Source: Nitrospirillum amazonense
GTDB lineage: Bacteria; Pseudomonadota; Alphaproteobacteria; Azospirillales; Azospirillaceae
DNA length: 64,000 nt
Assembly: GCF_007828035.1 (NCBI RefSeq)
Contig: NZ_VITV01000003.1
Coordinates: 682,001 to 746,000, forward strand
Direction of reading: 5' to 3'
Notes under the pieces: model-generated
Database searches by the model: none
The model's input: the letters and a program-made list of their open reading frames with translations, nothing else
What the model was told of the DNA's origin: nothing
In this document: positions 8,174 to 18,042 of the stretch, in pieces
How the letters are laid out: each line of letters opens with the position of its first letter
How positions within the stretch are numbered: position 1 is the first letter of the stretch
Position numbers and translations under genes: made by a program

Positions 8174-9298
8174 ATGCGGCACCCCGTATCTTCCCGCCTG
8201 CTGACCCTGGCCGTCCTGGCCCTGGCGGGCACCTCGCTTTCCGCCTGTGACAAGCCTGCCCCCGACCCGCGCACGGCCGAGCGCCTGGTGCGCGTGGCCA
8301 CGGCCCAGCCGGCGGCGCACGACGAGCGCGCCTATGTCGGCGTCGTCACCGCCAAGGTGCAGAGCGGCCTGGGCTTCCGCGTCGCAGGCAAGGTCATCCA
8401 GCGCCTGGTGGACCCCGGCCAGACCGTGAAGGCCGGCCAGCCGCTGATGCGCATGGACAACACCGACTACGCCCACGCCATCACCACCCAGCAGGGCCAG
8501 GTGGCCATGATCAAGGCCACCCTGACCCAGGCCCGGGCGGATGAGGCGCGCTATCGCGCCCTGGTGGGCAACGGCGCCGTCTCCCCCTCCGCCTACGACC
8601 AGAAGAAGGCCGCGGCCGACGGCGCCCAGGCCCAACTGGACGCGGCGCTGGCCCAACTGAGGGTGGCGCAGGACGACAGCGCCTACACCACTCTGGTGGC
8701 GGACGCTGACGGCACGGTGATGGATACGCTGGCCGAACCGGGCCAGGTGGTCACCGCCGGCCAGATCGTGGTGCGCCTGGCCCATGCCGGCCCGCGCGAG
8801 GCGGCGGTGAACCTGCCGGAAACGGTGCGGCCGGCCGTGGGCTCCCACGCCGCCGCCACCCTGTACGGCAGCGCCGTGCGCGCCCCCGCCACCCTGCGCC
8901 AGCTGTCGGACGCCGCCGACACCCAGACCCGCACCTATGAGGCCCGCTACGTCCTGGATGGCGCCGCCGCCCAGGCCCCCCTGGGCGCTACGGTGACGGT
9001 GCACCTGTCCCTGAGCGGCGACGACACCCCGCCCGTCTCCGTCCCCCTGGGCGCCCTGAACGACGAGGGCAAGGGCCCCGGCGTCTGGGTGCTGACGCCC
9101 GAAGCCGGCGGTGATCGGGCGACCATCGCCTTCCGCCCGGTGACCGTGGGTCAACTGGGCGCCGAGGAAGCCACCCTGCTGGGCGGTGTCAAGGCCGGCG
9201 AGCGGGTGGTGGCCCTGGGCGGCCACTTCCTGCATGAAGGCGAAAAGGTGCGTGTGGCCCCGACTAGCGGGGCTTCGGCCCAGGCGGTGCTCAAATGA
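8174..9298 (+). CDS. RND efflux periplasmic adaptor subunit (lipoprotein)
   Basis: 374 residues. It begins with a lipoprotein signal peptide whose lipobox is LSAC (Cys at about 25), so the mature protein is anchored by lipid and faces the periplasm. The order is barrel-sandwich hybrid (VGVVTAKVQSGLGFRVAGKV), a helical hairpin (QQGQVAMIKATLTQARADEA), then beta-barrel and membrane-proximal domains. It bridges the RND permease to an outer-membrane channel. GGAG lies 7 bases before ATG 8174. The stop overlaps the permease start by four bases (ATGA). No outer-membrane factor is encoded here, so the pump must borrow one from elsewhere. Confidence 0.92.
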   Translation: MRHPVSSRLLTLAVLALAGTSLSACDKPAPDPRTAERLVRVATAQPAAHDERAYVGVVTAKVQSGLGFRVAGKVIQRLVDPGQTVKAGQPLMRMDNTDYAHAITTQQGQVAMIKATLTQARADEARYRALVGNGAVSPSAYDQKKAAADGAQAQLDAALAQLRVAQDDSAYTTLVADADGTVMDTLAEPGQVVTAGQIVVRLAHAGPREAAVNLPETVRPAVGSHAAATLYGSAVRAPATLRQLSDAADTQTRTYEARYVLDGAAAQAPLGATVTVHLSLSGDDTPPVSVPLGALNDEGKGPGVWVLTPEAGGDRATIAFRPVTVGQLGAEEATLLGGVKAGERVVALGGHFLHEGEKVRVAPTSGASAQAVLK

Positions 9299-12200
9299 GC
9301 GGCTTCAACCTGTCGGCCCTGGCGGTCCGCGAACGCGCCATCACCCTGTTTCTGCTGATCGCCATCACCCTGTCAGGCGTCCTCGCCTTCCTCAAGCTGG
9401 GCCGCGCCGAGGACCCCGCCTTCACCATCAAGGTGCTGACCGTCAGCGCCGTCTGGCCCGGCGCCACGGCGCAGGAGATGCAGGACCTGGTGGCCGAACC
9501 CCTGGAGAAGCGCCTGCAGGAACTGCGCTGGTACGACAAGGTGGAAACCTTCACCCGGCCGGGCATGGTGCTGATGACCCTGTCGCTGCAGGACAAGACA
9601 CCGCCCTCGGCCGTGCCCGAACAATTCTACCAGGCGCGCAAGAAGTTGGGGGACGAGGCCCGCACCCTGCCGTCCGGCGCCCTGGGCCCCTTCGTCAACG
9701 ACGAGTATTCCGACACCGACTTCGCCGTCTACGCGGTCAAGGCACCGGGCATGCCCGCCCGCCAGCTGACGCGCGAGGCGGAAACCCTGCGCCAGCGCCT
9801 GCTGCACGTGCCGGGCGTGAAGAAGATCGACATCCTGGGCGAACGGCCCGAGCGCATCTTCGTCGATTTCACCTACGCCCGCCTGGCCACCCTGGGCATC
9901 GGCGCCCGCGACATCTTCGACGCCCTGGCCCGCCAGAACACGGTCACGCCGGCCGGGTCCATCGACACCGACGGCCCGCAGGTCTTCATCCGCCTGGATG
10001 GCGCCTACGATGACCTGGAGAAGATCCGCAACACCCCCATCGTCGCCGGCGGCCGCACCTTCAAGCTGTCGGACGTGGCCGAGGTGAAGCGCGGCTATGA
10101 GGACCCGCCCACCTACCTGATCCGCCACGATGGCGACCCGGCCCTGGCCCTGGGCGTGGTCATGCAGGACGGCTGGAACGGTCTGGAACTGGGCAAGGCC
10201 CTGGATGCCGAAGAAAAGAAGATCGCCGCCGAACTGCCGGTGGGCCTGACGCTGAGCAAGGTCAGCGACCAGGCGGTGAACATCCACGAGGCGGTGGGTG
10301 AATTCATGCTGAAGTTCTTCGTCGCCCTGGGCGTGGTGATGTTCGTGAGCCTGGCCAGCCTGGGATGGCGCGTGGGCATCGTCGTGGCCGCCGCCGTGCC
10401 GCTGACCCTGGCCGCCGTCTTCGTCATCATGCAGATCACCGGCCGCGCCTTCGACCGCATCACCCTGGGCGCCCTGATCATCTCGCTGGGCCTGCTGGTG
10501 GACGACGCCATCATCGCCATCGAGATCATGGTGGTGAAGCTGGAGGAAGGGTACGACCGCATCAAGGCCGCCGCCTACGCCTGGAGCCACACGGCCGCCC
10601 CCATGCTGTCCGGTACCCTGGTCACCATCATCGGCTTCACGCCCGTGGGCTTCGCCAAGTCCACCGCGGGCGAGTATGCCGGCAACATCTTCTGGATCGT
10701 GGGCTTCGCCCTGATCACCTCATGGGTGGTGGCGGTGGTGTTCACGCCCTACCTGGGCGTCCAGTTGCTGCCCAACATCCGCCCCATCCCGGGGGGGCAT
10801 GCCGCCATCTACGCCACCCCGCGCTACCAGCGCCTGCGCCGCCTGATCACCTGGGCCGTGGACCATCGCGGCCGGGTGGCCCTGGCCGTGGTCGGCACCT
10901 TCCTGCTGGCCGGCGTGGGCATGGGCTTCGTCAAGCAGCAGTTCTTCCCCACCTCCGACCGGCCGGAGATCATGGCGGAGGTGCAGATGCCCGAGGGCAC
11001 CAGCATCGAGGCCACGAGCGCCGCGGCCAAGAAGGTGGAGGACTGGTTGCGCCGGCAGCCGGAGGCGAAGATCGTCTCCACCTATGTCGGCCAGGGCGCC
11101 CCGCGCTTCTTCCTGTCCTACAATCCCGAGCTGCCCGACCCGTCCTTCGCCAAGATGATCGTCCTGACCCCGGACGACAAGGCGCGCGACCGGCTGAAGG
11201 ACAATCTGCGCCAGGCGATATCCGATGGTTTGGCGCCGGAGGCCCGGGTGCGCGTGTCGCAGCTGGTGTTCGGTCCGCCCTCGCGCTTCCCCGTCATGTT
11301 CCGCGTCAGCGGGCCCGATGTGGCGGTGCTGCGCGGCATCGCCGATGAGGTGCAGGCCGTCATGCGGGCCAACCCCGACACCCGCCTGGTGAACCAGGAC
11401 TGGGGCGAGCGGGCGCCCACCCTGCACTTCGTGCTGGACCAGGACCGCTTGCGCCTGATCGGCCTGAACCCCACCGACGCCGCACAGCAGCTGCAGTTCC
11501 TGCTGACCGGCGCCCCGGTGACCCAGGTGCGTGAGGACATTCGCGTGGTGCAGGTGACGGCGCGCAGCGCCGGCCCCGACCGGCTGGACCCCGCCCGCCT
11601 GGGCGACATGACCCTGACCAGCGCCGACGGCCGCCTGGTGCCCCTGAGCCAGATCGGCCATGTGGAAGTGCGGGCGGAGGAGCCCATCCTGCGCCGCCGC
11701 GACCGCGTGCCCACCATCACCGTCCAGGCCGACATCGACGAAGCCCTGCAGCCGCCCCAGGTGTCCATGGCCATCGAGAAGGCCCTGGCCCCCATCGTCG
11801 CCAAGCTGCCCGCCGGCTACCGCATCGACATGGGCGGCAACATCGAGGAAGCGGGCAAGGCCAACGCCGCGCTGGCCCCCATGTTCCCCATCATGGCGGC
11901 CCTGATCCTGCTGGTGCTGGTGCTGCAGACCCGGTCGCTGTCGGCCATGGCCATGGTGTTCCTGACGGGGCCCCTGGGCCTGGTGGGCGCGGTGCCCGTC
12001 CTGCTGATCTTCCACCAGCCCTTCGGCTTCAACGCCATCCTGGGCTTGATCGGCCTGTCGGGCATCCTGATGCGCAACACCCTGATCCTGATCGGCCAGA
12101 TCCACACCAACCAGGAGGAAGGGCTGTCGCCCTATCACGCGGTGATCGAGGCCACGGTGCAGCGCGCCCGCCCCGTCATCCTGACGGCCCTGGCCGCCGT

Positions 12201-12399
12201 GCTGGCCTTCATCCCCCTGACCCAGTCGGTGTTCTGGGGGTCCATGGCCTTTGTGCTGATCGGCGGCACGGCCGTGGGAACGGTGCTGATCCTGGTCTTC
12301 CTGCCCGCCCTCTACGCCCTGTGGTTCCGGGTGAAGGCGGACGGGGCGGCGGCGCACGAGGAAGCGCCCCATTATCCCCGGGCGGTGCCGGCGGAGTGA
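9295..12399 (+). CDS. RND efflux permease (AcrB/HAE1 superfamily)
   Basis: A full-length 1034-residue RND transporter with 12 membrane helices and two large periplasmic loops. TM4 carries the proton-relay Asp pair in LISLGLLVDDAIIAIEIM; the second half repeats the layout (LGLIGLSGILMRNTLILIGQ). It exports hydrophobic compounds from the inner membrane/periplasm using the proton gradient. It belongs to the subgroup whose N-terminus reads LSALAVRERAITLFLLI and that pairs with lipoprotein adaptors, distinct from the MdtBC-like permease at 21858. It is translationally coupled to the adaptor and is followed 44 bases later by a strong terminator. Confidence 0.93.
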   Translation: MSGFNLSALAVRERAITLFLLIAITLSGVLAFLKLGRAEDPAFTIKVLTVSAVWPGATAQEMQDLVAEPLEKRLQELRWYDKVETFTRPGMVLMTLSLQDKTPPSAVPEQFYQARKKLGDEARTLPSGALGPFVNDEYSDTDFAVYAVKAPGMPARQLTREAETLRQRLLHVPGVKKIDILGERPERIFVDFTYARLATLGIGARDIFDALARQNTVTPAGSIDTDGPQVFIRLDGAYDDLEKIRNTPIVAGGRTFKLSDVAEVKRGYEDPPTYLIRHDGDPALALGVVMQDGWNGLELGKALDAEEKKIAAELPVGLTLSKVSDQAVNIHEAVGEFMLKFFVALGVVMFVSLASLGWRVGIVVAAAVPLTLAAVFVIMQITGRAFDRITLGALIISLGLLVDDAIIAIEIMVVKLEEGYDRIKAAAYAWSHTAAPMLSGTLVTIIGFTPVGFAKSTAGEYAGNIFWIVGFALITSWVVAVVFTPYLGVQLLPNIRPIPGGHAAIYATPRYQRLRRLITWAVDHRGRVALAVVGTFLLAGVGMGFVKQQFFPTSDRPEIMAEVQMPEGTSIEATSAAAKKVEDWLRRQPEAKIVSTYVGQGAPRFFLSYNPELPDPSFAKMIVLTPDDKARDRLKDNLRQAISDGLAPEARVRVSQLVFGPPSRFPVMFRVSGPDVAVLRGIADEVQAVMRANPDTRLVNQDWGERAPTLHFVLDQDRLRLIGLNPTDAAQQLQFLLTGAPVTQVREDIRVVQVTARSAGPDRLDPARLGDMTLTSADGRLVPLSQIGHVEVRAEEPILRRRDRVPTITVQADIDEALQPPQVSMAIEKALAPIVAKLPAGYRIDMGGNIEEAGKANAALAPMFPIMAALILLVLVLQTRSLSAMAMVFLTGPLGLVGAVPVLLIFHQPFGFNAILGLIGLSGILMRNTLILIGQIHTNQEEGLSPYHAVIEATVQRARPVILTALAAVLAFIPLTQSVFWGSMAFVLIGGTAVGTVLILVFLPALYALWFRVKADGAAAHEEAPHYPRAVPAE

Positions 12400-12442
12400 G
12401 TTGACTTCGCGCCGAGGTATGATAGGACTGGTCCCAGTTTCG

Positions 12443-12480
12443 AACGCCCTTCCGGTCCGCCGGAAGGGCGTTTCCTTTTT
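12443..12480 (+). terminator. Rho-independent terminator of the TetR-RND operon
   Basis: A perfect 13-bp stem (AACGCCCTTCCGG at 12443-12455 with CCGGAAGGGCGTT at 12460-12472), a 4-base loop and a T-rich run TTTCCTTTTT. It separates the pump operon from the hydrolase at 12515. Confidence 0.92.
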
Positions 12481-12514
12481 GGCTTTCCCGCAGCCTTGAA
12501 AAGGAAAGTTCGAA

Positions 12515-13282
12515 ATGACCGGAAACATATTGGGCGTCACGCTGCACGGCACGGGGCCGGAACCCGTGCTGGTCCTGCATGACTGGCTGGGCGACGCCAG
12601 CACATACGCACCCATGTGGCCCTATCTGGACATTCACCGCTTCACCTACGCCCTGGTGGATTTGCGCGGTTACGGCCGGTCCATGCACCTGGCGGGCGAC
12701 TATACCATTGAAGAGATCGCCGCCGATTGCCTGGCCGTGGCCGACCGTCTCGGCTGGTCCCGCTTCCATGTCGTGGGCCATTCCATGACCGGCATGGCGA
12801 CGCAGCGCCTGGCGGCCGACGTGCCGTCGCGCATCAAGAGCGCGGTCGCTGTCTGCCCCCTCTCCGCCGCCGGCAACCCCTTGCCGGACGAGACCGCCGC
12901 CTTCTTCGCCAGCGTCTGCGAGGATGACGACGCCTTCCGCCGCTTGATCAAACACGTGACCGGCCTGTCGGACCAGTGGGCGGAGGTGAAGCTGCGCCAG
13001 AACCGGAGCCGCGTGGCGCCCCAGTGCCGTCCGCACTACCTGCACATGATGCGGACGGCCCATTTCGTGGATGAGGTGCGCGGGCTGGCGACACCCTTCT
13101 TAGTCATGGTCGGGGACAGGGATCCCGGCCTGGACGCCGCGGCGATGGAACGCACCTTCCTCGCCTGGCATCCCAACGCGACCCTGATGGTGATGCCCAA
13201 CTGCGGCCATTACCCCATGCAGGAGTGCCCACCCCGGTTCGCCCAGATGATCGAAAACTTCCTCGACAGCCAGGCCGGCTGA
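12515..13282 (+). CDS. Alpha/beta hydrolase
   Basis: 255 residues of the alpha/beta-hydrolase fold. The Ser nucleophile lies in VVGHSMTG (Ser90), the acid in MVGDRDPG and the His in NCGHYPMQE. The early block LVLHDWLGDAST forms the oxyanion region. Close relatives are esterases or C-C hydrolases of unknown substrate. AAGGAAAG 6 bases upstream supports ATG 12515. It sits alone between two terminators, so it is transcribed on its own from within the 34 bases after the first terminator or by read-through. Confidence 0.85.
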   Translation: MTGNILGVTLHGTGPEPVLVLHDWLGDASTYAPMWPYLDIHRFTYALVDLRGYGRSMHLAGDYTIEEIAADCLAVADRLGWSRFHVVGHSMTGMATQRLAADVPSRIKSAVAVCPLSAAGNPLPDETAAFFASVCEDDDAFRRLIKHVTGLSDQWAEVKLRQNRSRVAPQCRPHYLHMMRTAHFVDEVRGLATPFLVMVGDRDPGLDAAAMERTFLAWHPNATLMVMPNCGHYPMQECPPRFAQMIENFLDSQAG

Positions 13283-13286
13283 CAAA

Positions 13287-13320
13287 AAACCCCGGCCAGG
13301 GCAACCCGGCCGGGGCTTTT
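13287..13320. terminator. Bidirectional terminator between convergent genes
   Basis: CCCCGGCC (13290-13297) pairs with GGCCGGGG (13308-13315), with an A-run on the left and CTTTT on the right. It can therefore serve both the rightward hydrolase and the leftward S9 peptidase. Confidence 0.85.
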
Positions 13321-13338
13321 CCTTGGCACAGAGACCGC

Positions 13339-15441
13339 TTACTTGGCCTCGGTATCCGTGCGGTACTTCTTGAACCAGGCCAGGATGGCGTTGGTCTCGC
13401 CCACCAGCTGCGACGGGCGTTCGGCCAGGCCGCCGTGGCTGGCGCCGGGCACGCGGATCAGGGCCGTGGGGATGCTGCGCAGTTGCAGGGCGGCGTAGTA
13501 CTGCTCCGCCTCGCTGGGGGGTGTGCGGTGGTCTTCCTCGCCCACCATGACGGCGGTCGGGGTCTTGACGTTGCCCACCAGGCTCAGCGGCGACCGGCGC
13601 CAGTACTGCTCCTGGTCCTCCCACGGCATCTTGCCGAACCAGTACTTGGCCATGAAGGTATAGCCGTCGACGGTCAGCACCTCGCTGGTCCAGTTGATGA
13701 CCGGCTTCTGCGTCACCGCCGCCTTGAAGCGGTCGGTCTTGCCCACGATCCAGGCCGTCAGCACGCCGCCGCCGGAGCCGCCGGTGACGAACAGGTTGTT
13801 GGGATCGACCGAGCCCTTGGCGATGGCCGCGTCCACCACGCTCATCAGGTCGTCGAAATCCTGGCTGGGGTAGTTGTGGTGGATCTGGTTGGCGAAGCTT
13901 TCGCCGTAGGACGTCGACCCGCGCGGGTTGGCGTAGACGACGATGTAGCCGGCGGCGGCATACAGCTGGTCCTGCGTCGACCAAACGGGGCCGTAGCTGG
14001 CGAAGGGCCCGCCATGGATTTCCAGGACCAGCGGGTACTTCTTGGCCGGGTTGAAGTCCGGCGGCGTCACCATCCAGGCGTCGATGGGCAGGCCGCCGGC
14101 GGTGGAGGTGGTGGGCAGCGGCTGCACCTTGGCCAGCGTCTTGCCGGCGAACAGGCTGGCGTTGAGGGTGGTCAGGCGCTTCTGCTCCCCCGGGCCGGTG
14201 CTGAGGCCGACGTCGGCCGGGTGGGTGGGATCGCCCCATGGGAAGGCCACCGCGCCATCCTTGGACACGCTGAAGCCGCCGCCGGAATAGGGACGGTCCA
14301 GCTCACTGCCCGCCAGGCCCTCGGCCACGGTGGTGATCTTGCCGTCCAGGGTGACGCGGGCGACCTTGGTCACGCCGTGGTCGGTGTAGGTGGCGTAGAT
14401 GGACCGGCCGTCCGCCGCCCAGCGCGGGCTGCCCAGGTCGCGGTCGAAGCCGGCCGTCAGGGCCCGCACCTCGCTGCCGTCGGCGTTCATGACCGACAGC
14501 ACGCTGTTCTGGTAGCCCAGCTCCTTGTCGTCGAAGCCGACGAAGGCGATGTGCTTGCCATCCGGCGACGCCACCGGTTCCTGGTCGGGACCGCGGCGCG
14601 TGGTCAGCTGGGTCAGGCCGCCGGTGGTGGTGTCGACGGAGAAGACGTCGGAGTTCAGGGGATCGCGTTCCCAGTCCTTGCCGTGGTTGGTGCTGAAGAT
14701 GATATGGCGGCCATCGGGCATCCACGACAGGGCGCCGCCGTCGTCAAACTGGCCAGTGGTCAGCTGACGCGGGGCGCCGCCATCGGCCGGCACCACGAAG
14801 ATGTGGTTGAAGCCGGGGCGGACATAGCCCTCGCCATCCTCACGGTAGTTGATGGTGGTGATGACCTTGATGGGATCGGCCCACTTGGCACCCTCGGGCG
14901 CCGCGAGGGGAGAACCCAGGCTGCTGCCCTCCTCCGGCACGAACATGGTGAAGCCGATCTGCTTGCCGTCCGGCGACCAGGCGATGTCGGACGGGCCTTC
15001 CGGCAGGGCGGTGATGGCGGCGCTGTTCCCGCTGCCCGCACCACTCAACCAGCGCACCCAGATCTGCGGCTTGTCGCCCGGGCCTTTGGCCACATAGGCC
15101 AGGCGGGTGCCGTCCGGCGACCAGCGCGCCCGGCTGCTGCCCGGCACGCCCAGCGGGGTCTGCTGCCCGCTGGCGACGTCCACCAGCCAGACCTCGCTAC
15201 GCGCGTTGTCTGTCATGATGTCTTCGCTGGAGCGGGTATAGGCGATGCGCTTGCCGTCCGGGCTGATCTGCACGTCCTTGGCCTGCGCCAGCGCGAAGGC
15301 GTCGCGCGCCGTCAGGGTGTGGGCGGGGGTGACCGCCTCGGGCGTGGTGCCGGTGGGGGCTGGGGAAGCCGCCAGCGCGCAGGGTGCGACGCCCAGCGTG
15401 AGGGCCAGCGCGAACGCCGCCCGGTGCAAACGTGAAGTCAT
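13339..15441 (-). CDS. S9-family serine peptidase (acylaminoacyl/dipeptidyl peptidase-like), secreted
   Basis: A 700-residue prolyl-oligopeptidase-family enzyme. A Sec signal peptide (MTSRLHRAAFALALTLGVAP, cleavage near ALA) precedes a WD40-like beta-propeller (repeated SPDGK/SPDGT turns, residues ~50-430). The C-terminal alpha/beta-hydrolase domain has Ser556 in TGGSGGG, Asp637 in GEEDHRTPP and His669 in GASHGG. It likely trims short peptides in the periplasm. ATG 15441 was chosen because it begins the signal peptide; a longer GTG frame to 15501 would run through a structured leader. The ribosome-binding site is weak and falls in the 3' strand of that leader's outer stem. Confidence 0.9.
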   Translation of the reverse strand: MTSRLHRAAFALALTLGVAPCALAASPAPTGTTPEAVTPAHTLTARDAFALAQAKDVQISPDGKRIAYTRSSEDIMTDNARSEVWLVDVASGQQTPLGVPGSSRARWSPDGTRLAYVAKGPGDKPQIWVRWLSGAGSGNSAAITALPEGPSDIAWSPDGKQIGFTMFVPEEGSSLGSPLAAPEGAKWADPIKVITTINYREDGEGYVRPGFNHIFVVPADGGAPRQLTTGQFDDGGALSWMPDGRHIIFSTNHGKDWERDPLNSDVFSVDTTTGGLTQLTTRRGPDQEPVASPDGKHIAFVGFDDKELGYQNSVLSVMNADGSEVRALTAGFDRDLGSPRWAADGRSIYATYTDHGVTKVARVTLDGKITTVAEGLAGSELDRPYSGGGFSVSKDGAVAFPWGDPTHPADVGLSTGPGEQKRLTTLNASLFAGKTLAKVQPLPTTSTAGGLPIDAWMVTPPDFNPAKKYPLVLEIHGGPFASYGPVWSTQDQLYAAAGYIVVYANPRGSTSYGESFANQIHHNYPSQDFDDLMSVVDAAIAKGSVDPNNLFVTGGSGGGVLTAWIVGKTDRFKAAVTQKPVINWTSEVLTVDGYTFMAKYWFGKMPWEDQEQYWRRSPLSLVGNVKTPTAVMVGEEDHRTPPSEAEQYYAALQLRSIPTALIRVPGASHGGLAERPSQLVGETNAILAWFKKYRTDTEAK

Positions 15442-15444
15442 GTG

Positions 15445-15539
15445 GGTCCCATCTGCAGTGTTCTTCTGTCGGCCCGGGCCCCGCTCCCGGTACAGGCGCA
15501 CAGCCTGTCATGTTTGCGGGGCCGCCGCCAGATGGGACC
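15445..15539 (-). promoter_or_regulatory. Nested-stem leader RNA upstream of S9 peptidase
   Basis: On the minus strand this 95-base stretch can fold as three nested helices. P1 pairs GGTCCCATCTG (15539-15529) with CAGATGGGACC (15455-15445), 11 bp. P2 pairs GGCCCCGC with GCGGGGCC, 8 bp. P3 pairs ACAGGC with GCCTGT around a 5-base loop. P1 ends 3 bases before the ATG and would hide the only purine-rich sequence there. No T-run follows. A cis-regulatory RNA is possible; a DNA-level inverted repeat is the alternative. Confidence 0.45.
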
Positions 15540-15551
15540 TATGTTCCCGCC

Positions 15552-15743
15552 TCAGCCGCCGCCAACCGGTGTCACCACCCGGCCCGTACCGCCGCAATCC
15601 GGACAGGGCGCGCCATCCACCCTGCCGGTGCCGCCACAGCGGCGGCAGATGTTCTCACCGGCACCGGGCGTGCCGGGCCGCACGGCGTCGGGGTTGGCGT
15701 CGGGGCGTCCGTTCGTGGGCTGGTCCTTGGGTTCCGGTGCCAT
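15552..15743 (-). CDS. Small DnaJ-type zinc-ribbon protein
   Basis: 63 residues. A Pro/Asp-rich, probably disordered N-terminal half (MAPEPKDQPTNGRPDANPDA) is followed by two CxxCxGxG knuckles, CRRCGGTG and CPDCGGTG, the zinc-binding repeats of DnaJ central domains. Two such knuckles make one zinc site. GGAGG 7 bases before the ATG at 15743 supports a real gene although it is very short. It probably binds zinc and perhaps unfolded protein or RNA; nothing more specific can be said. It lies 73 bases downstream of the chemoreceptor stop in the same direction. Confidence 0.75.
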   Translation of the reverse strand: MAPEPKDQPTNGRPDANPDAVRPGTPGAGENICRRCGGTGRVDGAPCPDCGGTGRVVTPVGGG

Positions 15744-15816
15744 GGCATCCTCCGTCCGGTGGGGGTTGGGTCGCGTTCGGACCACAACCCCCGACCGGCC
15801 GATTGGATGCGTTCCG

Positions 15817-17790
15817 TCAGGCCGCCCGCACCGCGGTGACAAAGCGGCTGACCTGCTCGTCCAGGGTCTTCAGCTGCTGCGCCAATTCCCCGGCCGTGCC
15901 CAGCACGTGGCTGGCGCGGTCGGCGCTGTCCACCACCACGTCGCTGACGGCGTGGATGTTGGTGGTGACGGCACGGGTGCCGCGGGCGACGATGCTGGCG
16001 TTCTGCGAGATTTCCCGCGTCGCCGCCCCTTGCTGCTCCACGGCCGAGGCGATGTTGGCCGCCACCTCCTGCGCCCGGGCCGATACCTCGGCGATGGTGC
16101 GCACCTCCGCCACCGCCCGGCCGCTGGCCTGCTGCGTGGCCTCGATCTGGGCGGTGATGTCCTCCGTCGCCTTGGCGGTCTGGTTGGCCAGGTTCTTCAC
16201 CTCCGACGCCACGACGGCGAAGCCCTTGCCCGCCTCCCCCGCCCGCGCCGCCTCGATGGTGGCGTTGAGGGCCAGCAGGTTGGTCTGGCTGGCGATCTGG
16301 GTGATCAGGTTCACGATCTCCGTGATCTTTTCCATCTGGCCGGCCAGGTGCTCGATGGTCTGGCGCGCCGTCTCCGCCCGGGAGGCGGTGTCGGTGGCGA
16401 TCTCGGCGCTCTGCGTCACGCGGGTCGCGATCTCGCCGATGGAGGCGGACAGCTGTTCCGCCGCCACCGCCACCGTCTCCACGCTGCTGGACGTCTCATC
16501 CGTCGCCACGCGCACCGCGTCGCTGCTGCGCCGCGCGTCGGCCAGGCCGGCCGCCAGATGATTGCTCTGCGCGTCCACCTGGCCGCTGGCCTGGGCCACC
16601 AGCTTCAGGACGGAGGAGACGTTGGCCTCGAAGTCGTTGGCCAGCCGTTCCGCCGTGGCGCGGCGTTCCCGCTCCGCCGCCTCCTGCAGCTGGGTGCGTT
16701 CCTGGTGCAGCTTGCCCACCTCGGCCGCGTTGCGCTTGAACACCTCCAGCGCGCGGGCCATGGCGCCGATCTCATCCCGGCGGTCCAGGGCCGGCGTGGG
16801 CACGTCGACGGCGCCCTCGCTGAGCGCGATCATGGTGCCGGTGATCTCATCGATGGGCCGCGCCACCAGGCGGTAGGTCACCGCCCCCAGCAGCAGCACC
16901 AGCACCGCCACCGTGACGCCCGTGGCCACCATGATCAGCATGCCCAGGGAGCGCAGCGGCCCGAAGGCCTTGGTCGCGTCCATGGTCACGCCCACGTACC
17001 AGTGGGCCGAGGGCAGGTCCTTGATGGGGTAGAAAGAGGTCAGGGTGTCGCCCGCTTGCTCCGGCGTGCGGCCCAGATGCTGCTGGATGTCGAATCCATC
17101 GGCCAGCTTCTTCATCACCCGGTCCTTGTCGGCATGGACCAGCACCGTGCCGTCGCCGTCGATCAGGAACACCTGGCCGTTGCCGCCCAGGTCGAAGGAC
17201 TTGAGGAAGGTCTTGACCATCTCCAGGTCCAGGTCTCCGGCGGCCACGCCCGCCAGCGCACCATTCTTCATGACGGGGCTGGCGATGGTCAGCACCAGGT
17301 TGCCGCCCGACGCGCTGACATACGGCTGCGTCATGATGGTCTGCCGCGCGGCATCGGCCGCCTTGTACCAGCCGCGCTGGCGCGGGTCGTAGCCGGGTGG
17401 CAAATCAAGCGCCGGGACCATGGTGAAGACGCCGGCGGTGTCGCCGTAATAGACAGGGCTGAAGGTGCCGCTCAGCGTCGGTCCCTGCAGCAGGCCCATG
17501 ACATGGGTGCCGTCGCCGGCCGCCACGTCATCGGCCAGGTTCCGCACCAGCGAAACGCGGCCCATCAGCCATTTCTGGATGCCATCGGCGGCCGACTCGC
17601 CGGTCGATTTGATCTGAGTATTGATTTGAGTGGTCAGAGTATCACTTGAGACGGAATAAATGACATATCCCAAGATGCTGAAAGCCAGCGCCACAAATAC
17701 TGCGGTGAAAGCCACAATCCTGTAGACAAATTTGGTTCGTTTGCCCGTCTGCTCAATCGAGCGCATGCCAGCATACGGTCTGGAGTTCAT
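15817..17790 (-). CDS. Methyl-accepting chemotaxis protein with periplasmic Cache sensor
   Basis: 657 residues. TM1 is at ~22-45 and is followed by a ~240-residue periplasmic domain of Cache type ([50 protein letters not shown]). TM2 is at ~275-298, then a HAMP domain and a long coiled-coil signalling domain whose tip reads [20 protein letters not shown]. It senses a small ligand and drives CheA. No C-terminal CheR-tethering pentapeptide is visible (end FVTAVRAA). No other chemotaxis gene is nearby, so it is an orphan receptor. Confidence 0.93.
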   Translation of the reverse strand: MNSRPYAGMRSIEQTGKRTKFVYRIVAFTAVFVALAFSILGYVIYSVSSDTLTTQINTQIKSTGESAADGIQKWLMGRVSLVRNLADDVAAGDGTHVMGLLQGPTLSGTFSPVYYGDTAGVFTMVPALDLPPGYDPRQRGWYKAADAARQTIMTQPYVSASGGNLVLTIASPVMKNGALAGVAAGDLDLEMVKTFLKSFDLGGNGQVFLIDGDGTVLVHADKDRVMKKLADGFDIQQHLGRTPEQAGDTLTSFYPIKDLPSAHWYVGVTMDATKAFGPLRSLGMLIMVATGVTVAVLVLLLGAVTYRLVARPIDEITGTMIALSEGAVDVPTPALDRRDEIGAMARALEVFKRNAAEVGKLHQERTQLQEAAERERRATAERLANDFEANVSSVLKLVAQASGQVDAQSNHLAAGLADARRSSDAVRVATDETSSSVETVAVAAEQLSASIGEIATRVTQSAEIATDTASRAETARQTIEHLAGQMEKITEIVNLITQIASQTNLLALNATIEAARAGEAGKGFAVVASEVKNLANQTAKATEDITAQIEATQQASGRAVAEVRTIAEVSARAQEVAANIASAVEQQGAATREISQNASIVARGTRAVTTNIHAVSDVVVDSADRASHVLGTAGELAQQLKTLDEQVSRFVTAVRAA

Positions 17791-18042
17791 TGCCCCCTCG
17801 CACTGTCATGTCTGTTTATAGGGACGGTCAAGGCCAGCCCCGTTGAGCAACAGACTAGATCAGTTTTCAAAGAGGTTAAACGCCAAATTTTTGCATGTGC
17901 GAGAAGTTTTCCGCATCTGCACCTTTAAAGGGCAACCGCCTTCGACCAAGGCAGTGGGCGCCCATAAAATTCGCCATTGCCGCGAACCTTGCCACCCGGC
18001 GGAACCGCCCCAGATTTCCGCGCTTGCCCGGCTGAAGCGGCA

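Noticed and set aside
12401-12423. TTGACT and TATGAT as a promoter for the hydrolase at 12515
   Set aside because: The boxes are only 11 bases apart and lie before a strong terminator, so they cannot serve that gene.
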